Shown here piece by piece: positions 26,950 through 35,123 of a stretch of DNA of 64,000 nucleotides. Source of the stretch: an uncultured Rikenellaceae bacterium (lineage in GTDB: Bacteria; Bacteroidota; Bacteroidia; Bacteroidales; Rikenellaceae). Made by a program: the position numbers and the translations under genes. Numbering within the stretch: position 1 is the first letter of the stretch; every line of letters starts with the position of its first letter. The notes beneath the pieces were generated by a model that saw nothing but the letters and a program-made list of their open reading frames with translations, was not told the DNA's origin and ran no database searches. The stretch lies in contig CAMQVY010000002.1 in assembly GCA_947038405.1 (NCBI GenBank), positions 124,001 to 188,000 on the forward strand. The letters are read 5' to 3'.

Positions 26950-28263
26950 CTAACGTCTTTTGAACTTAGGCATACCACCACCAGCTACGCTCTTCATCAT
27001 TGCACGAGTACTTTCAAACTGTTTCAACAATCTGTTTACATCGTTAATAGTTACACCACTACCCTTTGCGATCCTAGCCTTACGAGAAGGGTTTATGATT
27101 GAAGGATTCTCTCTCTCTGCGGGTGTCATTGAGTGTATAATAGCCTCAGTCTGTTTGAAAACATCATCACCGATCTCCACATCTTTTAGGGCTTTACCAA
27201 CTCCCGGTATCATCGATGCTAAATCTTTAAGATTACCCATTTTTTTAATTTGGTTAATCTGCGTCAAGAAGTCGTTAAAGTTGAATTGGTTTTTAACCAA
27301 TTTTTTCTTTAGTTTACGCGCCTCATCTTCGTCATATTGCTCTTGAGCACGCTCCACAAGAGAAACGACGTCACCCATACCAAGGATACGATCAGCCATA
27401 CGCTCTGGGTGGAAAATCTGGAGCGAGTCCATTTTTTCTCCATCACTAATAAACTTAAGAGGTTTATCAACTACCGATCGTATAGAAATTGCAGCACCAC
27501 CACGAGTATCACCATCGAGTTTAGTAAGTACTACCCCATCAAAGTCAAGTCTATCATTAAACTCTTTTGCAGTATTAACGGCATCTTGTCCCGTCATAGC
27601 ATCTACCACAAATAGAGTTTCAGAAGGGTTAACCGCTTGTTTGATCGCCGCAATCTCTTGCATCATCTGCTCATCAACCGCCAAACGACCAGCCGTATCG
27701 ACTATAACTGTACTAAGTCCTTTACCTTTTGCGTACTCTATTGCATTCTTTGCTATCTGAACAGGATTCTTGCTATCAAGTTCAGTATATACTTCAACAC
27801 CAATCTGTTCACCAAGAATTTTAAGTTGATCAATCGCTGCTGGACGGTAAACGTCACAAGCAACAAGCAGAACTCCTTTATTTTTTTTAGTTTTAATGAA
27901 AGATGCTAATTTTCCTGAGAAAGTTGTTTTACCCGATCCTTGAAGACCCGCAATAAGAAGAACTGCAGGAGAACCTTCCAGATTTACATCTGTCATCGTT
28001 CCACCCATAAGCACAGCTAACTCATCACGAAGAATTTTGGTAATCATCTGCCCTGGTTTAACAGACTTAATAACCTCTTCACCAATAGCGCGTTTTTTTA
28101 CCGCATCAGTAAAAGTTTTAGCAACTTTATAGTTCACATCGGCATCAATAAGAGCTTTTCTAATCTCTTTAAGCGACTCCGCAATATTAATCTCCGTAAT
28201 CTTACCTTCACCCTTTAAGACCTTGAACGACCTCTCGAGTTTGTCCGTTAAATTTTCAAACAT
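26950..28263 (-). CDS. ffh: Signal recognition particle GTPase
   Basis: Ffh binds SRP RNA and signal sequences of nascent membrane proteins and delivers ribosomes to FtsY. The 437-residue protein has the N domain, then the G domain with GLQGSGKTTFSGKLA (near 107), DTAGRL, TKLDGDTRGG, and a C-terminal Met-rich M domain ending MKSVAGGGMPKFKRR. It is somewhat shorter than E. coli Ffh (453). No SRP RNA gene was found in the adjacent spacer. Confidence 0.97.
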   Translation of the reverse strand: MFENLTDKLERSFKVLKGEGKITEINIAESLKEIRKALIDADVNYKVAKTFTDAVKKRAIGEEVIKSVKPGQMITKILRDELAVLMGGTMTDVNLEGSPAVLLIAGLQGSGKTTFSGKLASFIKTKKNKGVLLVACDVYRPAAIDQLKILGEQIGVEVYTELDSKNPVQIAKNAIEYAKGKGLSTVIVDTAGRLAVDEQMMQEIAAIKQAVNPSETLFVVDAMTGQDAVNTAKEFNDRLDFDGVVLTKLDGDTRGGAAISIRSVVDKPLKFISDGEKMDSLQIFHPERMADRILGMGDVVSLVERAQEQYDEDEARKLKKKLVKNQFNFNDFLTQINQIKKMGNLKDLASMIPGVGKALKDVEIGDDVFKQTEAIIHSMTPAERENPSIINPSRKARIAKGSGVTINDVNRLLKQFESTRAMMKSVAGGGMPKFKRR

Positions 28264-28342
28264 CTTTATTATATTTCTATTATTTTGACAACATTTTTAT
28301 ATGGTACTTGTAACCATCATATAATGAGTACAGCACAATATG

Positions 28343-28350
28343 CAAATATA
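28343..28350 (-). promoter_or_regulatory. -7 box upstream of ffh
   Basis: TATATTTG on the minus strand lies 79 bases before the ffh ATG. It fits the -7 consensus; no -33 match was found. Confidence 0.4.
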
Positions 28351-28437
28351 TGAATTTTTTTAAAATAAATTATACTTTGAGTGGCTAATTATTAGTCTTG
28401 TTACGGAAAGAGGTTGCTTGAACTGCCCTTCTCGGAC

Positions 28438-28660
28438 ACATATAAAAAAAACAAGGAAACTAGGATATGAGCTTACGCCTTTACCTATCTCCTCTACTAA
28501 CCTAAAAAACTACTAAATTTAATGCTCAGTGCGAGCACGCACCGTCGCCCGCGGAGGGCAGTTCCCTGCATCAATCAGAAACATATAAAAAAAAACAAGG
28601 AAACTAGGATATGAGCTTACGCCTTTACCTGTTTCCTCTACTAACCTAAAAACTACTAAC
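28438..28660. repeat. Two ~80-bp direct repeats in the ffh-hydG spacer
   Basis: Copies at 28438-28516 and about 28581-28660 share an almost identical run (ACATATA, an A tract, ACAAGGAAACTAGGATATGA, then GCTTACGCCTTTACC, CTCTACTAACCTAAA). The second passes into a short-period tandem of CTACTAACCTAAAA-like units to about 28700. Between the two copies lies a GC-rich element of the dispersed family (28528-28564). The 705-base spacer 28264-28968 holds no credible gene. Confidence 0.8.
28528..28564 (-). repeat. Dispersed GC-rich repeat, copy A
   Basis: GTGCGAGCACGCACCG, TCGCCCGCGGAGGGC and AGTTC, read on the plus strand, is the reverse complement of the family defined at 33.7-33.9 kb (GAACTGCCCTACG ... 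GTGCGTGATCGCAC). It includes a GCCC-GCGGA-GGGC hairpin. It is strikingly GC-rich for this genome. Confidence 0.7.
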
Positions 28661-28968
28661 CTAAAAAACTACTAACCTTAAAACTACTAACTTTAAAAAT
28701 GAACCTTAAAACTTCTCTGCAAAGATATGGCTAAAACATACATTTCGCAATAGTAAGATGTAGTTATTAAATATATTTAATAATTCCTTAATATTGAATC
28801 ATGGCAAACCACGCAATCCTATTGGGATAAAAACCCACCTACATACATCTATAAGGTCATTTTTCAGTTAACATATAAGTTCAAAAAATAAATAAGCTTT
28901 CAAGTAATAGAAAACATTATCTTAACATTAAACAATCGTATGTTAATGTAATATTAAGAACTTTGGGT

Positions 28969-30405
28969 CTACAATAGCAAATCTGATTGACCGTCTCGTA
29001 TAGAATTTAGTTTACTGACCATATCATCACGTAGTTTTTCATCAAAAGCATTCAATTTACTCTCAATTAACAACCACCCTCTCTCTTTTGTCTCTTGAGT
29101 TGCGTACCTCTCAATATACTCTGCAAATGTAAGTAAAGCATTCGGGGTACAGAATCGTTTAATAAATCCCTTTGTAGAGAACTCCATAAAGTGCTCTCCA
29201 GTCCTCCCTTTTCGATAACAAGCCGTACAGAACGATGGTATCTGACCTTGCTCTATTAGCTCCGATATAGTTTGCTCAAGAGTTCTATTATCACCTAACT
29301 CAAACTGCTCTTTATCTATATCCTGCTCCTCATTTTTATCTGAATATCCACCGATTTCAAGTTTTGTTCCAGCATCAATCTGCGATATTCCAAACTCAAT
29401 TAATTTATTCCTTAGGGCTATAGGCTCTCTTGCTGTAAGAATCAATCCAGTATATGGCACTGCAAGTCTCAGTATCGCAATTAGCATTTTAAAGTCGTCA
29501 TCACTAACGTTTTGAAGCTCTAAGTTTTTATTATTAGATGCTTGTTTAATCCTAGGGAATGATATTGTATGCGGACCAACATTATAACAAGCCTCAAGGT
29601 GATTCGTATGTCTTATGAGTGCCATTACATCGAACTTCCACTCTCCAAGACCAAATAAAACTCCTAAACCGACATCATCAATACCAGCCTCCATCGCCCT
29701 ATCCATTGCGGTTAGTCGATAGTTGAAATCACGTTTCTGTCCAGAGAGGTGAAAACGCTCATACACCTCTGTATCATACGTCTCCTGAAATATCTGATAC
29801 GTACCGATACCCGACTCTTTTACGACTCTAAATCCATCAGTATCAAGAGGAGCTGCATTTATATTCACTCTATTAATTCTGTCTGAACCTTCGCTCTTAC
29901 TGTGTTGATTATAAACTAATTTAACAGTATGTGCAATGTATTCTGGTGAGTATTTTGGGTGCTCTCCGTAGACTAAAATGAGCCTTTTTTGCCCCTCTTT
30001 TTCTAACTCAGAGACCTCTTGTTGCAACTCAACATCCGATAGGCTCTTTCTAACAGCTTGTTTGTTCGAGATCTTAAAACCACAGTACGAACAGTTATTT
30101 ATACAATAATTCCCCACGTATAATGGAGCAAAAATAACAATACGCTCACCGTATACCTCTTTTTTGAGATTCTTAGCGGCATTAGTAATTAATTTACGAT
30201 GATTATAATCAGTGCAGCTATTAAGCAATACGGCCACCTGTTGCATTGATAGTCTATTTAGAGATAGACTCTGATTAATAACCTCTTCAACTTGCTCTGT
30301 CGTAGGGTTTGAGAACTCTTCTAAGAGATCTAATATCTCTTGTTTGTCAATAAATGGAACTTCGGGTTGATCCTTTATCTTATACTTCTGTGGTGTAAAT
30401 AACAT
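28969..30405 (-). CDS. hydG: [FeFe]-hydrogenase maturase HydG
   Basis: HydG is a radical-SAM tyrosine lyase that makes CO and cyanide ligands for the H-cluster of [FeFe]-hydrogenase. I start at the ATG at 30405 (478 residues), because a TTG start at 30453 would add 16 residues from inside a tandem repeat. The radical-SAM cluster motif is CINNCSYCGF (CX3CX2C). The C-terminal second cluster is marked by FCTACYRKGRTGEHFMEF with a further Cys in KRFCTPNA; that C-terminus separates HydG from ThiH. No hydE, hydF or hydrogenase gene is nearby in this window. Confidence 0.92.
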   Translation of the reverse strand: MLFTPQKYKIKDQPEVPFIDKQEILDLLEEFSNPTTEQVEEVINQSLSLNRLSMQQVAVLLNSCTDYNHRKLITNAAKNLKKEVYGERIVIFAPLYVGNYCINNCSYCGFKISNKQAVRKSLSDVELQQEVSELEKEGQKRLILVYGEHPKYSPEYIAHTVKLVYNQHSKSEGSDRINRVNINAAPLDTDGFRVVKESGIGTYQIFQETYDTEVYERFHLSGQKRDFNYRLTAMDRAMEAGIDDVGLGVLFGLGEWKFDVMALIRHTNHLEACYNVGPHTISFPRIKQASNNKNLELQNVSDDDFKMLIAILRLAVPYTGLILTAREPIALRNKLIEFGISQIDAGTKLEIGGYSDKNEEQDIDKEQFELGDNRTLEQTISELIEQGQIPSFCTACYRKGRTGEHFMEFSTKGFIKRFCTPNALLTFAEYIERYATQETKERGWLLIESKLNAFDEKLRDDMVSKLNSIRDGQSDLLL

Positions 30406-30440
30406 ATCTTTAAAAATATTAATTTTACTATATTGTTCTA

Positions 30441-30581
30441 TGCGATCACGCAACTCAGCTAAACCAAACTAAATCTGTTCTCTGCGATCACGCAACTAAG
30501 TTAAATCAAACTAAATCTGTTCTCTGCGATCACGCAGCTAAGTTAAATCAGACTAATTCTGTTATCTGCGATCACGCAGCG
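30441..30581. repeat. 42-bp tandem repeat upstream of hydG
   Basis: TGCGATCACGCA occurs at 30441, 30483, 30525 and 30567, an exact 42-base period, with intervening sequence of the form ACTAAGTTAAATCAAACTAA and ATCTGTTC. There are three units and a partial fourth. The last runs into GTCCGCGTAGGACAGTTC, which belongs to the GC-rich dispersed family. The GCGATCACGC core is also the end of that family. Units differ by only a few bases. Confidence 0.9.
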
Positions 30582-30626
30582 TAGTCCGCGTAGGACAGTT
30601 CAGCCAAACGACTAACGATACAACTC

Positions 30627-30920
30627 CTATTTTATCAATACAACATTAATAATCCGCATTCCGATCTCCTTGTTAATGTGATCTCTAATAACATCACGTT
30701 TCATAAATAGTTCATTCTTCAATGCAGCTGAAGTTATATATATTGTCAAAATACCATTATCCACCTTCACATCACGCGTATAATAGGCAATTCTATTACC
30801 CACAAGCTGTGACCAAGTTTGAGGTATTTTTGCCGCAGCAATTTTACGAGCAACAGATGGTGTTGATTTTATAAACTCATTCCAAGCATCACCAAATCTT
30901 ATAGGATCAGTACGTCTCAT
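30627..30920 (-). CDS. DUF721 (DciA-like) protein
   Basis: The 97-residue protein matches the DUF721 family: WSQLVGNRIAYYTRDVKVDNGILTIYITSAALKNEL is the typical core (positions about 38-73), seen here in sequence parts TWSQLVGNRIAYYT and GILTIYITSAALKNE. Some family members (DciA) load the replicative helicase. It lies 13 bases after recF, the usual Bacteroidetes neighbour, which supports a DNA replication role. Confidence 0.85.
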   Translation of the reverse strand: MRRTDPIRFGDAWNEFIKSTPSVARKIAAAKIPQTWSQLVGNRIAYYTRDVKVDNGILTIYITSAALKNELFMKRDVIRDHINKEIGMRIINVVLIK

Positions 30921-30933
30921 ATATTACACACAT

Positions 30934-32025
30934 CTATTTAATTATAACCCCATCTCCAATGAACCACATAGAGTACTCTGTTTTATTTTGTTCTAAAATA
31001 TTTTCTAACCGTAATTTATTGCAATCTGTAATAAATACTTGGCTAAAATCACTTGACGACACTAACTTAATAAGCCTTTCAACTCGGCTAATATCTAACT
31101 TGTCGAAAAGATCATCAAGAAGTAAAATAGGTTTCTCCTCCAAGCTATTTGCCACTATAATATATTGTGCTAATTTCAGTGCAATCAAGAATGACTTCTG
31201 CTGTCCTTGAGAACCATATTTACGAATAGGATGCCCTCCAATACTCATTTTAAGGTCATCTCTATGTATCCCACACGTTGTATGTTGATTTATAGAATCC
31301 TTTAATCTCGCCTCAAACAATAACTCTTTCATCGCCTTATCGTGTAGCTGACTCTTATATGAGAGACCCACATCATCTTTATCATCAGACAAAAATGAAT
31401 AAAATCGTGCAACTATTGGAGCTAACTTCTCTATTAACTCAGCTCGTTTCCGATATACAATTTCACCGTACATACACAATTGCTCATCGTATATCTGAAG
31501 TACATCACTATTAGTCGCCTCCATTTTAAGCAATTTATTTCGCTCACTTAATATGTGGTTATATTTTAAGATTGATGAAAGATACTCTCGATCCAACTGC
31601 GACAAAAAGGCATTTATATATCTACGCCTCTCGTCAGCCGCATCACTTATTAGAAATGAGTCTGTCGGTGATATTATAACTAAAGGTAGAAGTCCAATGT
31701 GTTCTGATAGACGCTCATACTCTTTAGAGTTTCGTTTTAAGGTTTTACCTACTTGCTTTTTGTATCCGCAAAAGATATGCTCTAATCGTGCTCTATCTGA
31801 ACGATAATTGCCTTCTATCACAAAAAAATCTTGAGAATGCTTCAAGCACTGTCCATCAGTCATTGGAAATGAACTTTTACACAACGATAGATAGTGTATA
31901 GCATCCAAAATATTCGTTTTGCCTGCACCGTTATCGCCGACAAAACAGTTAATCCTCGAAGAGAAATTAAATGTCTCTTGAGCAATATTTTTAAAATTTA
32001 TTAGTGTCAATTTCTCTAAAAACAT
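30934..32025 (-). CDS. recF: DNA replication and repair protein RecF
   Basis: RecF is an SMC-like ATPase that with RecO and RecR loads RecA at gaps. I start at the ATG at 32025 (363 residues); the TTG two codons upstream is less likely. Walker A is GDNGAGKTNILDAIHYL near residue 33. The signature region is GSQGQQKSFLIALKLAQ and Walker B is ILLLDDLFDKLD. Length is typical. It is followed by the DUF721 gene. Confidence 0.95.
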   Translation of the reverse strand: MFLEKLTLINFKNIAQETFNFSSRINCFVGDNGAGKTNILDAIHYLSLCKSSFPMTDGQCLKHSQDFFVIEGNYRSDRARLEHIFCGYKKQVGKTLKRNSKEYERLSEHIGLLPLVIISPTDSFLISDAADERRRYINAFLSQLDREYLSSILKYNHILSERNKLLKMEATNSDVLQIYDEQLCMYGEIVYRKRAELIEKLAPIVARFYSFLSDDKDDVGLSYKSQLHDKAMKELLFEARLKDSINQHTTCGIHRDDLKMSIGGHPIRKYGSQGQQKSFLIALKLAQYIIVANSLEEKPILLLDDLFDKLDISRVERLIKLVSSSDFSQVFITDCNKLRLENILEQNKTEYSMWFIGDGVIIK

Positions 32026-32345
32026 AATCAATATCTATTTAAGTCAAAAGTAGTAAAAAACCATACAAATTCCTAACAACTAAGAAAAACGAAGTTGCCC
32101 TTTAAATTACACAAAAAATATTACACACCATACAGAGTTTGACAAGCTCGTTTCACGCAACAAAATAAAATGCAAAACTTTAAAAAGTTACATCAAATTA
32201 ACCTAAAAAGATCTTTTTAACCCATATTTTAAACGAAAAAAGTTAAAAATAGGTGAAAAAACAAGCCTATTTTTCTCTTTTTTTAATAAAAAAGAACTAT
32301 TTTTGTGGGATAGTTCGAGTAAAATTAATCTAAAATAATAAAGTT
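32026..32345. promoter_or_regulatory. Divergent spacer with -7 box for the TPR gene
   Basis: This 320-base spacer lies between divergent recF and the TPR gene. TATTTTTG at 32298-32305 fits TAnnTTTG and lies 41 bases before the ATG at 32346; no clear -33. AACGAAGTTGCCCTTTAAA at about 32088 and AAACTTTAAAAAGTT at about 32173 look like decayed pieces of the dispersed hairpin repeat. I see no gene. Confidence 0.45.
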
Positions 32346-33044
32346 ATGTTACCACATCAGCAAAATCAGACAACCCCAGATGCAGAGGTTGTCATTGAAT
32401 CAGCTCTAAGTAAATCAGAGCAGTTTATTGAGAATAACGGAAAAAAACTACTGATTGCATTAGCAATTATTGTATTAATCGTTGGAGGTTACTACGCTTA
32501 CAAATATCTTTGGAGCTCTCCAAGAGAGATTCAAGCCTCTAACATGATGTTTGTTGCTGAACAACAATTCGCTCTTGACTCATTTAACCTTGCTCTTAAC
32601 GGAGATGGAAACAATGCAGGTTTTATTGACGTTGCAACTGAGTACGGTGCAACACCTCAAGGTAACATCGCAAACCATTACGCAGGAATTTGCTATCTTA
32701 AACTGAACAATTTCGATAGCGCGATAGAGTATCTATCTAAATATCAAGCAACTGAAGGTGTACCAAACGAAATTATCAATTCGCAAAACAAAGGACTTAT
32801 CGGTGACGCATACTCTCAAAAAGGAGATCTAAAGAACGCTGCAAAATTCTATATGGAAGCTGCTTCTATTAGCGATAACACATTCTCTGCTCCATATTAC
32901 TTGAAAAAAGCAGGTCTTGTATATGCTAACTTAAACCAGTACAAAGAGGCTCTAGAGGCATTCCAGACTATTGCGGACAACTTCCCTTCTAGCATGGAAG
33001 CTCGTGATATAGATAAGTTTATTGGTCAAATAGAACAAAAGTAA
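32346..33044 (+). CDS. Membrane-anchored TPR protein
   Basis: The 232-residue protein has an Asn/Gln-rich cytoplasmic N-terminus, one membrane helix (about 35-56, [20 protein letters not shown]), and TPR-like helical repeats afterwards ([60 protein letters not shown]). The topology resembles YfgM-type ancillary SecYEG/BAM proteins. It stands four bases before ribH; the pairing recurs in Bacteroidetes but does not define the function. Confidence 0.8.
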   Translation: MLPHQQNQTTPDAEVVIESALSKSEQFIENNGKKLLIALAIIVLIVGGYYAYKYLWSSPREIQASNMMFVAEQQFALDSFNLALNGDGNNAGFIDVATEYGATPQGNIANHYAGICYLKLNNFDSAIEYLSKYQATEGVPNEIINSQNKGLIGDAYSQKGDLKNAAKFYMEAASISDNTFSAPYYLKKAGLVYANLNQYKEALEAFQTIADNFPSSMEARDIDKFIGQIEQK

Positions 33045-33048
33045 TATA

Positions 33049-33570
33049 ATGGCTACTAAAAATAAAAACCTATCAGTTTTCAACTCTGAAGTCCCTTCTG
33101 CTAAAGATATGAAGTTCGGAATCGTTGTGGCTGAATGGAACCACGAAATTACAAATGCTCTTCTCGAAGGAGCGATTAAAACTCTTACAGAGAGTGGATG
33201 CGACGAGAAGAATATTGAAGTAAAACATGTTCCTGGAACATTTGAACTAACTTTAGGGGCTCAATTTTTTGCTGAATACACTGAAGTAGACGCTGTTATT
33301 GCTCTTGGTTGTGTTATTCAAGGGGATACTCCTCACTTTGACTTCGTTTGTCAAGGAGTAACTCAAGGAATTACTCAACTAATGATTACTTGGAATCTAC
33401 CTATAGCCTTTGGCGTATTGACAACTAATGACACTCAGCAAGCTCTTGACAGATGCGGTGGTATACATGGTAACAAAGGCGACGAAGCGGCTGCTACGGT
33501 GATTAAAATGGTTAAAATACAGAGAGAAATGAATGAATTGGCACTGCAAAAAAGTGCACCAAAAGAATAA
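33049..33570 (+). CDS. ribH: 6,7-dimethyl-8-ribityllumazine synthase
   Basis: RibH condenses the pyrimidine intermediate with dihydroxybutanone phosphate in riboflavin synthesis. The 173-residue protein has [20 protein letters not shown], the [12 protein letters not shown] loop, [19 protein letters not shown] with the catalytic His, and [14 protein letters not shown], which spans the family's conserved segments. It is followed by a strong terminator, so it closes the two-gene transcript. Confidence 0.95.
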   Translation: MATKNKNLSVFNSEVPSAKDMKFGIVVAEWNHEITNALLEGAIKTLTESGCDEKNIEVKHVPGTFELTLGAQFFAEYTEVDAVIALGCVIQGDTPHFDFVCQGVTQGITQLMITWNLPIAFGVLTTNDTQQALDRCGGIHGNKGDEAAATVIKMVKIQREMNELALQKSAPKE

Positions 33571-33592
33571 TAACAGAATATCGTTAATCACT

Positions 33593-33634
33593 AAAAAAAG
33601 ACCTCTAGAAAATTCATTCTAGAGGTCTTTTTTT
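33593..33634 (+). terminator. Rho-independent terminator after ribH
   Basis: Arms 33593-33610 and 33617-33634 pair perfectly over 18 bp (GACCTCTAGAA core) with a six-base loop, ending in a run of T on the plus strand. The mirror A tract would also allow use on the minus strand. Confidence 0.93.
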
Positions 33635-33663
33635 ATACCCATATACACAAGCAATACCGACCA

Positions 33664-33961
33664 ATAAACTAAACCTCAGAAAACAAAGTTTTCAAAAAAA
33701 TTTGATGAAACTTTTTAAAGTTTCCCGTCGGAGACAGTTCGTAGTCTAGTTTTAGTTTGCAAAACGCAATGAACTGCCCTACGCAGGCGGCGGTGCGTGA
33801 TCGCACTCAACAATAAATTAAACCTCAAAAAACGAAGTTTTCACAAAAATTTGATGAAACTTTTTAAAGTTTCCCGTCGGAGACAGTTCGTAGTCTAGTT
33901 TTAGTTTGCAAAATGCAATGAACTGCCCTACGCAGGCGGCGGTGCGTGATCGCACTCAACA
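33664..33961. repeat. 149-bp tandem duplication carrying GC-rich and hairpin modules
   Basis: Two units, 33664-33812 and 33813-33961, are nearly identical with an exact 149-base period. Each unit holds: an AAAACRAAGTTTTC box; the palindrome GAAACTTTTTAAAGTTTC; CCGTCGGAGACAGTTC; a spacer; then GAACTGCCCTACGCAGGCGG and CGGTGCGTGATCGCACTCAA. CAGTTC and the later GAACTG can pair, and GTGCG-TGAT-CGCAC forms a second hairpin. No reading frame runs through. It fills the spacer between the ribH terminator and the acetyltransferase gene. Confidence 0.93.
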
Positions 33962-33969
33962 ATATTAAC

Positions 33970-34521
33970 TTATATACTTCTAATTACTTTACATGGATTG
34001 CCAACTGCTATTGAGTTAGGTGGGATAGATTTAACAACAACACTACCACCACCAATCGTACAATTGTCACCAATAGTAACCCCAGGAAGAATACTACTCC
34101 CACCACCTATCCACACATTATTACCCACTGTTATCGCAGAGGCGTACTCTAGCTCACTATTCCGTACCGAAACATCAATAGGATGCCCTGCACTATAAAA
34201 ACCGCAATTAGGCCCTATAAATACATTATCACCAAATGTAACCTTACAGCAGTCAAGAATAACTATATTATGATTAGAATAGAAATTATCTCCTATCTCT
34301 ATATTGTACCCATAGTCACACCAAAGCGTTGGCTCAATCACAAAAGAATTGCCAACCTTACCAAATAACTTACGAATAACAATCCCCTTTTCAGTTAGTT
34401 GTGACGGTCGTAATTGATTATAATCATAACATATCTCCTTACAATTAGTTCGCTCCAAAACCAATTCATTATCACCTGAATTATACATCTCGCCCGAAAG
34501 CATTTTATCTTTTTCTGTCAT
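33970..34521 (-). CDS. Maltose/galactoside O-acetyltransferase family protein (left-handed beta-helix)
   Basis: The 183-residue protein is a hexapeptide-repeat acetyltransferase of the LacA/Maa/NodL group. It opens with MTEKDKMLSGEMYN, the sugar-acetyltransferase N-terminal motif. The left-handed beta-helix is shown by YNIEIGDNFYSNHNIVILD, DNVFIGPNCGF, the catalytic His in FYSAGHPIDV, and VWIGGGSSILPGVTIGDNC. It probably acetylates a sugar from acetyl-CoA; the acceptor cannot be told. It is flanked on both sides by GC-rich dispersed repeats. Confidence 0.9.
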   Translation of the reverse strand: MTEKDKMLSGEMYNSGDNELVLERTNCKEICYDYNQLRPSQLTEKGIVIRKLFGKVGNSFVIEPTLWCDYGYNIEIGDNFYSNHNIVILDCCKVTFGDNVFIGPNCGFYSAGHPIDVSVRNSELEYASAITVGNNVWIGGGSSILPGVTIGDNCTIGGGSVVVKSIPPNSIAVGNPCKVIRSI

Positions 34522-34539
34522 CTTTTATTTTTTTTTGAT

Positions 34540-34582
34540 CTAACTGCCCTACGCGGGCGACGGCGCATGATCGCACTCAACA
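34540..34582 (+). repeat. Dispersed GC-rich repeat, partial copy
   Basis: ACTGCCCTACGCGGGCGACG followed by GCGCATGATCGCACTCAACA corresponds to the last 43 bases of the 149-bp unit with several substitutions. It lies between the start of the acetyltransferase gene and the exbD terminator. Confidence 0.8.
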
Positions 34583-34613
34583 ACAAAAAAAAGATGACCA
34601 CTAGGATCATCTT
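34583..34613 (-). terminator. Terminator of the exbB-exbD operon
   Basis: On the minus strand a GATGATCC-type stem (34593-34599 with 34604-34611, one bulged base, loop ACTA) is followed by an eight-base U run. It lies 33 bases after the last exbD stop. Confidence 0.8.
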
Positions 34614-34645
34614 CTCTTTTATTGTTTATTATAGATTTGGAAATA

Positions 34646-35122
34646 CTACAATCCGTAACCTTCAATTCTTACACCTGCATAGCTTATCTTAAGAGCATTT
34701 GCACGTCTAAGCTCTTGCTTTACGTCTGTAATTGGTCCCATCATAATCTCACCATCTGCCTTTAAACTTACAGTCATAGCTGGACGGTCTCCCTCACTCA
34801 ACTTATCTCGCTCTGAAGCGATAAACTCCAAAATGTCTTTTGGTGTTCTGTAAGTATCATTCAATTGAATACGTGGTGCAGTTCCAAATTTTTCACGAAG
34901 TGACTCGATAGGCATTCCAAAATGGATGTAACTTACAAGTGACTTCTTCTCTAATTTATGCAACTCAGTTGCATCTGGTAGCGTATACTTTACCATCAAC
35001 TCTTGCTCCTTCATAGTAGTAGATACCATGAAGAAAAACAATAGCATAAAGATAATGTCTGGCAAAGATGCCGTAGATATCGGAGGTGTACCTTTTTCTC
35101 CTTTTTTCTTCATTACTGCCAT
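34646..35122 (-). CDS. exbD: ExbD/TolR-type biopolymer transport protein (second copy)
   Basis: ExbD proteins use the proton motive force with ExbB to energise outer-membrane transport through TonB. I place the start at the ATG at 35122, two bases after the upstream exbD stop, with AGGAGG nine bases before it; an in-frame ATG at 35140 lies inside the upstream gene. The 158-residue product has one membrane helix (SLPDIIFMLLFFFMVSTTM) with the Asp typical of the ExbD proton path, then a periplasmic domain. Confidence 0.88.
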   Translation of the reverse strand: MAVMKKKGEKGTPPISTASLPDIIFMLLFFFMVSTTMKEQELMVKYTLPDATELHKLEKKSLVSYIHFGMPIESLREKFGTAPRIQLNDTYRTPKDILEFIASERDKLSEGDRPAMTVSLKADGEIMMGPITDVKQELRRANALKISYAGVRIEGYGL

Positions 35123-35123
35123 A

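Noticed and set aside
28381-28440. SRP 4.5S RNA gene next to ffh (ACGGAAAGAGGTTGC)
   Set aside because: It resembles the GGAAGG domain IV loop only loosely, lacks the conserved AGCAGCC partner and a long stem, and overlaps repeat sequence.
30441-30581. CRISPR array
   Set aside because: The period is 42 bases with the whole unit conserved; there are no unique spacers, no leader and no cas gene.
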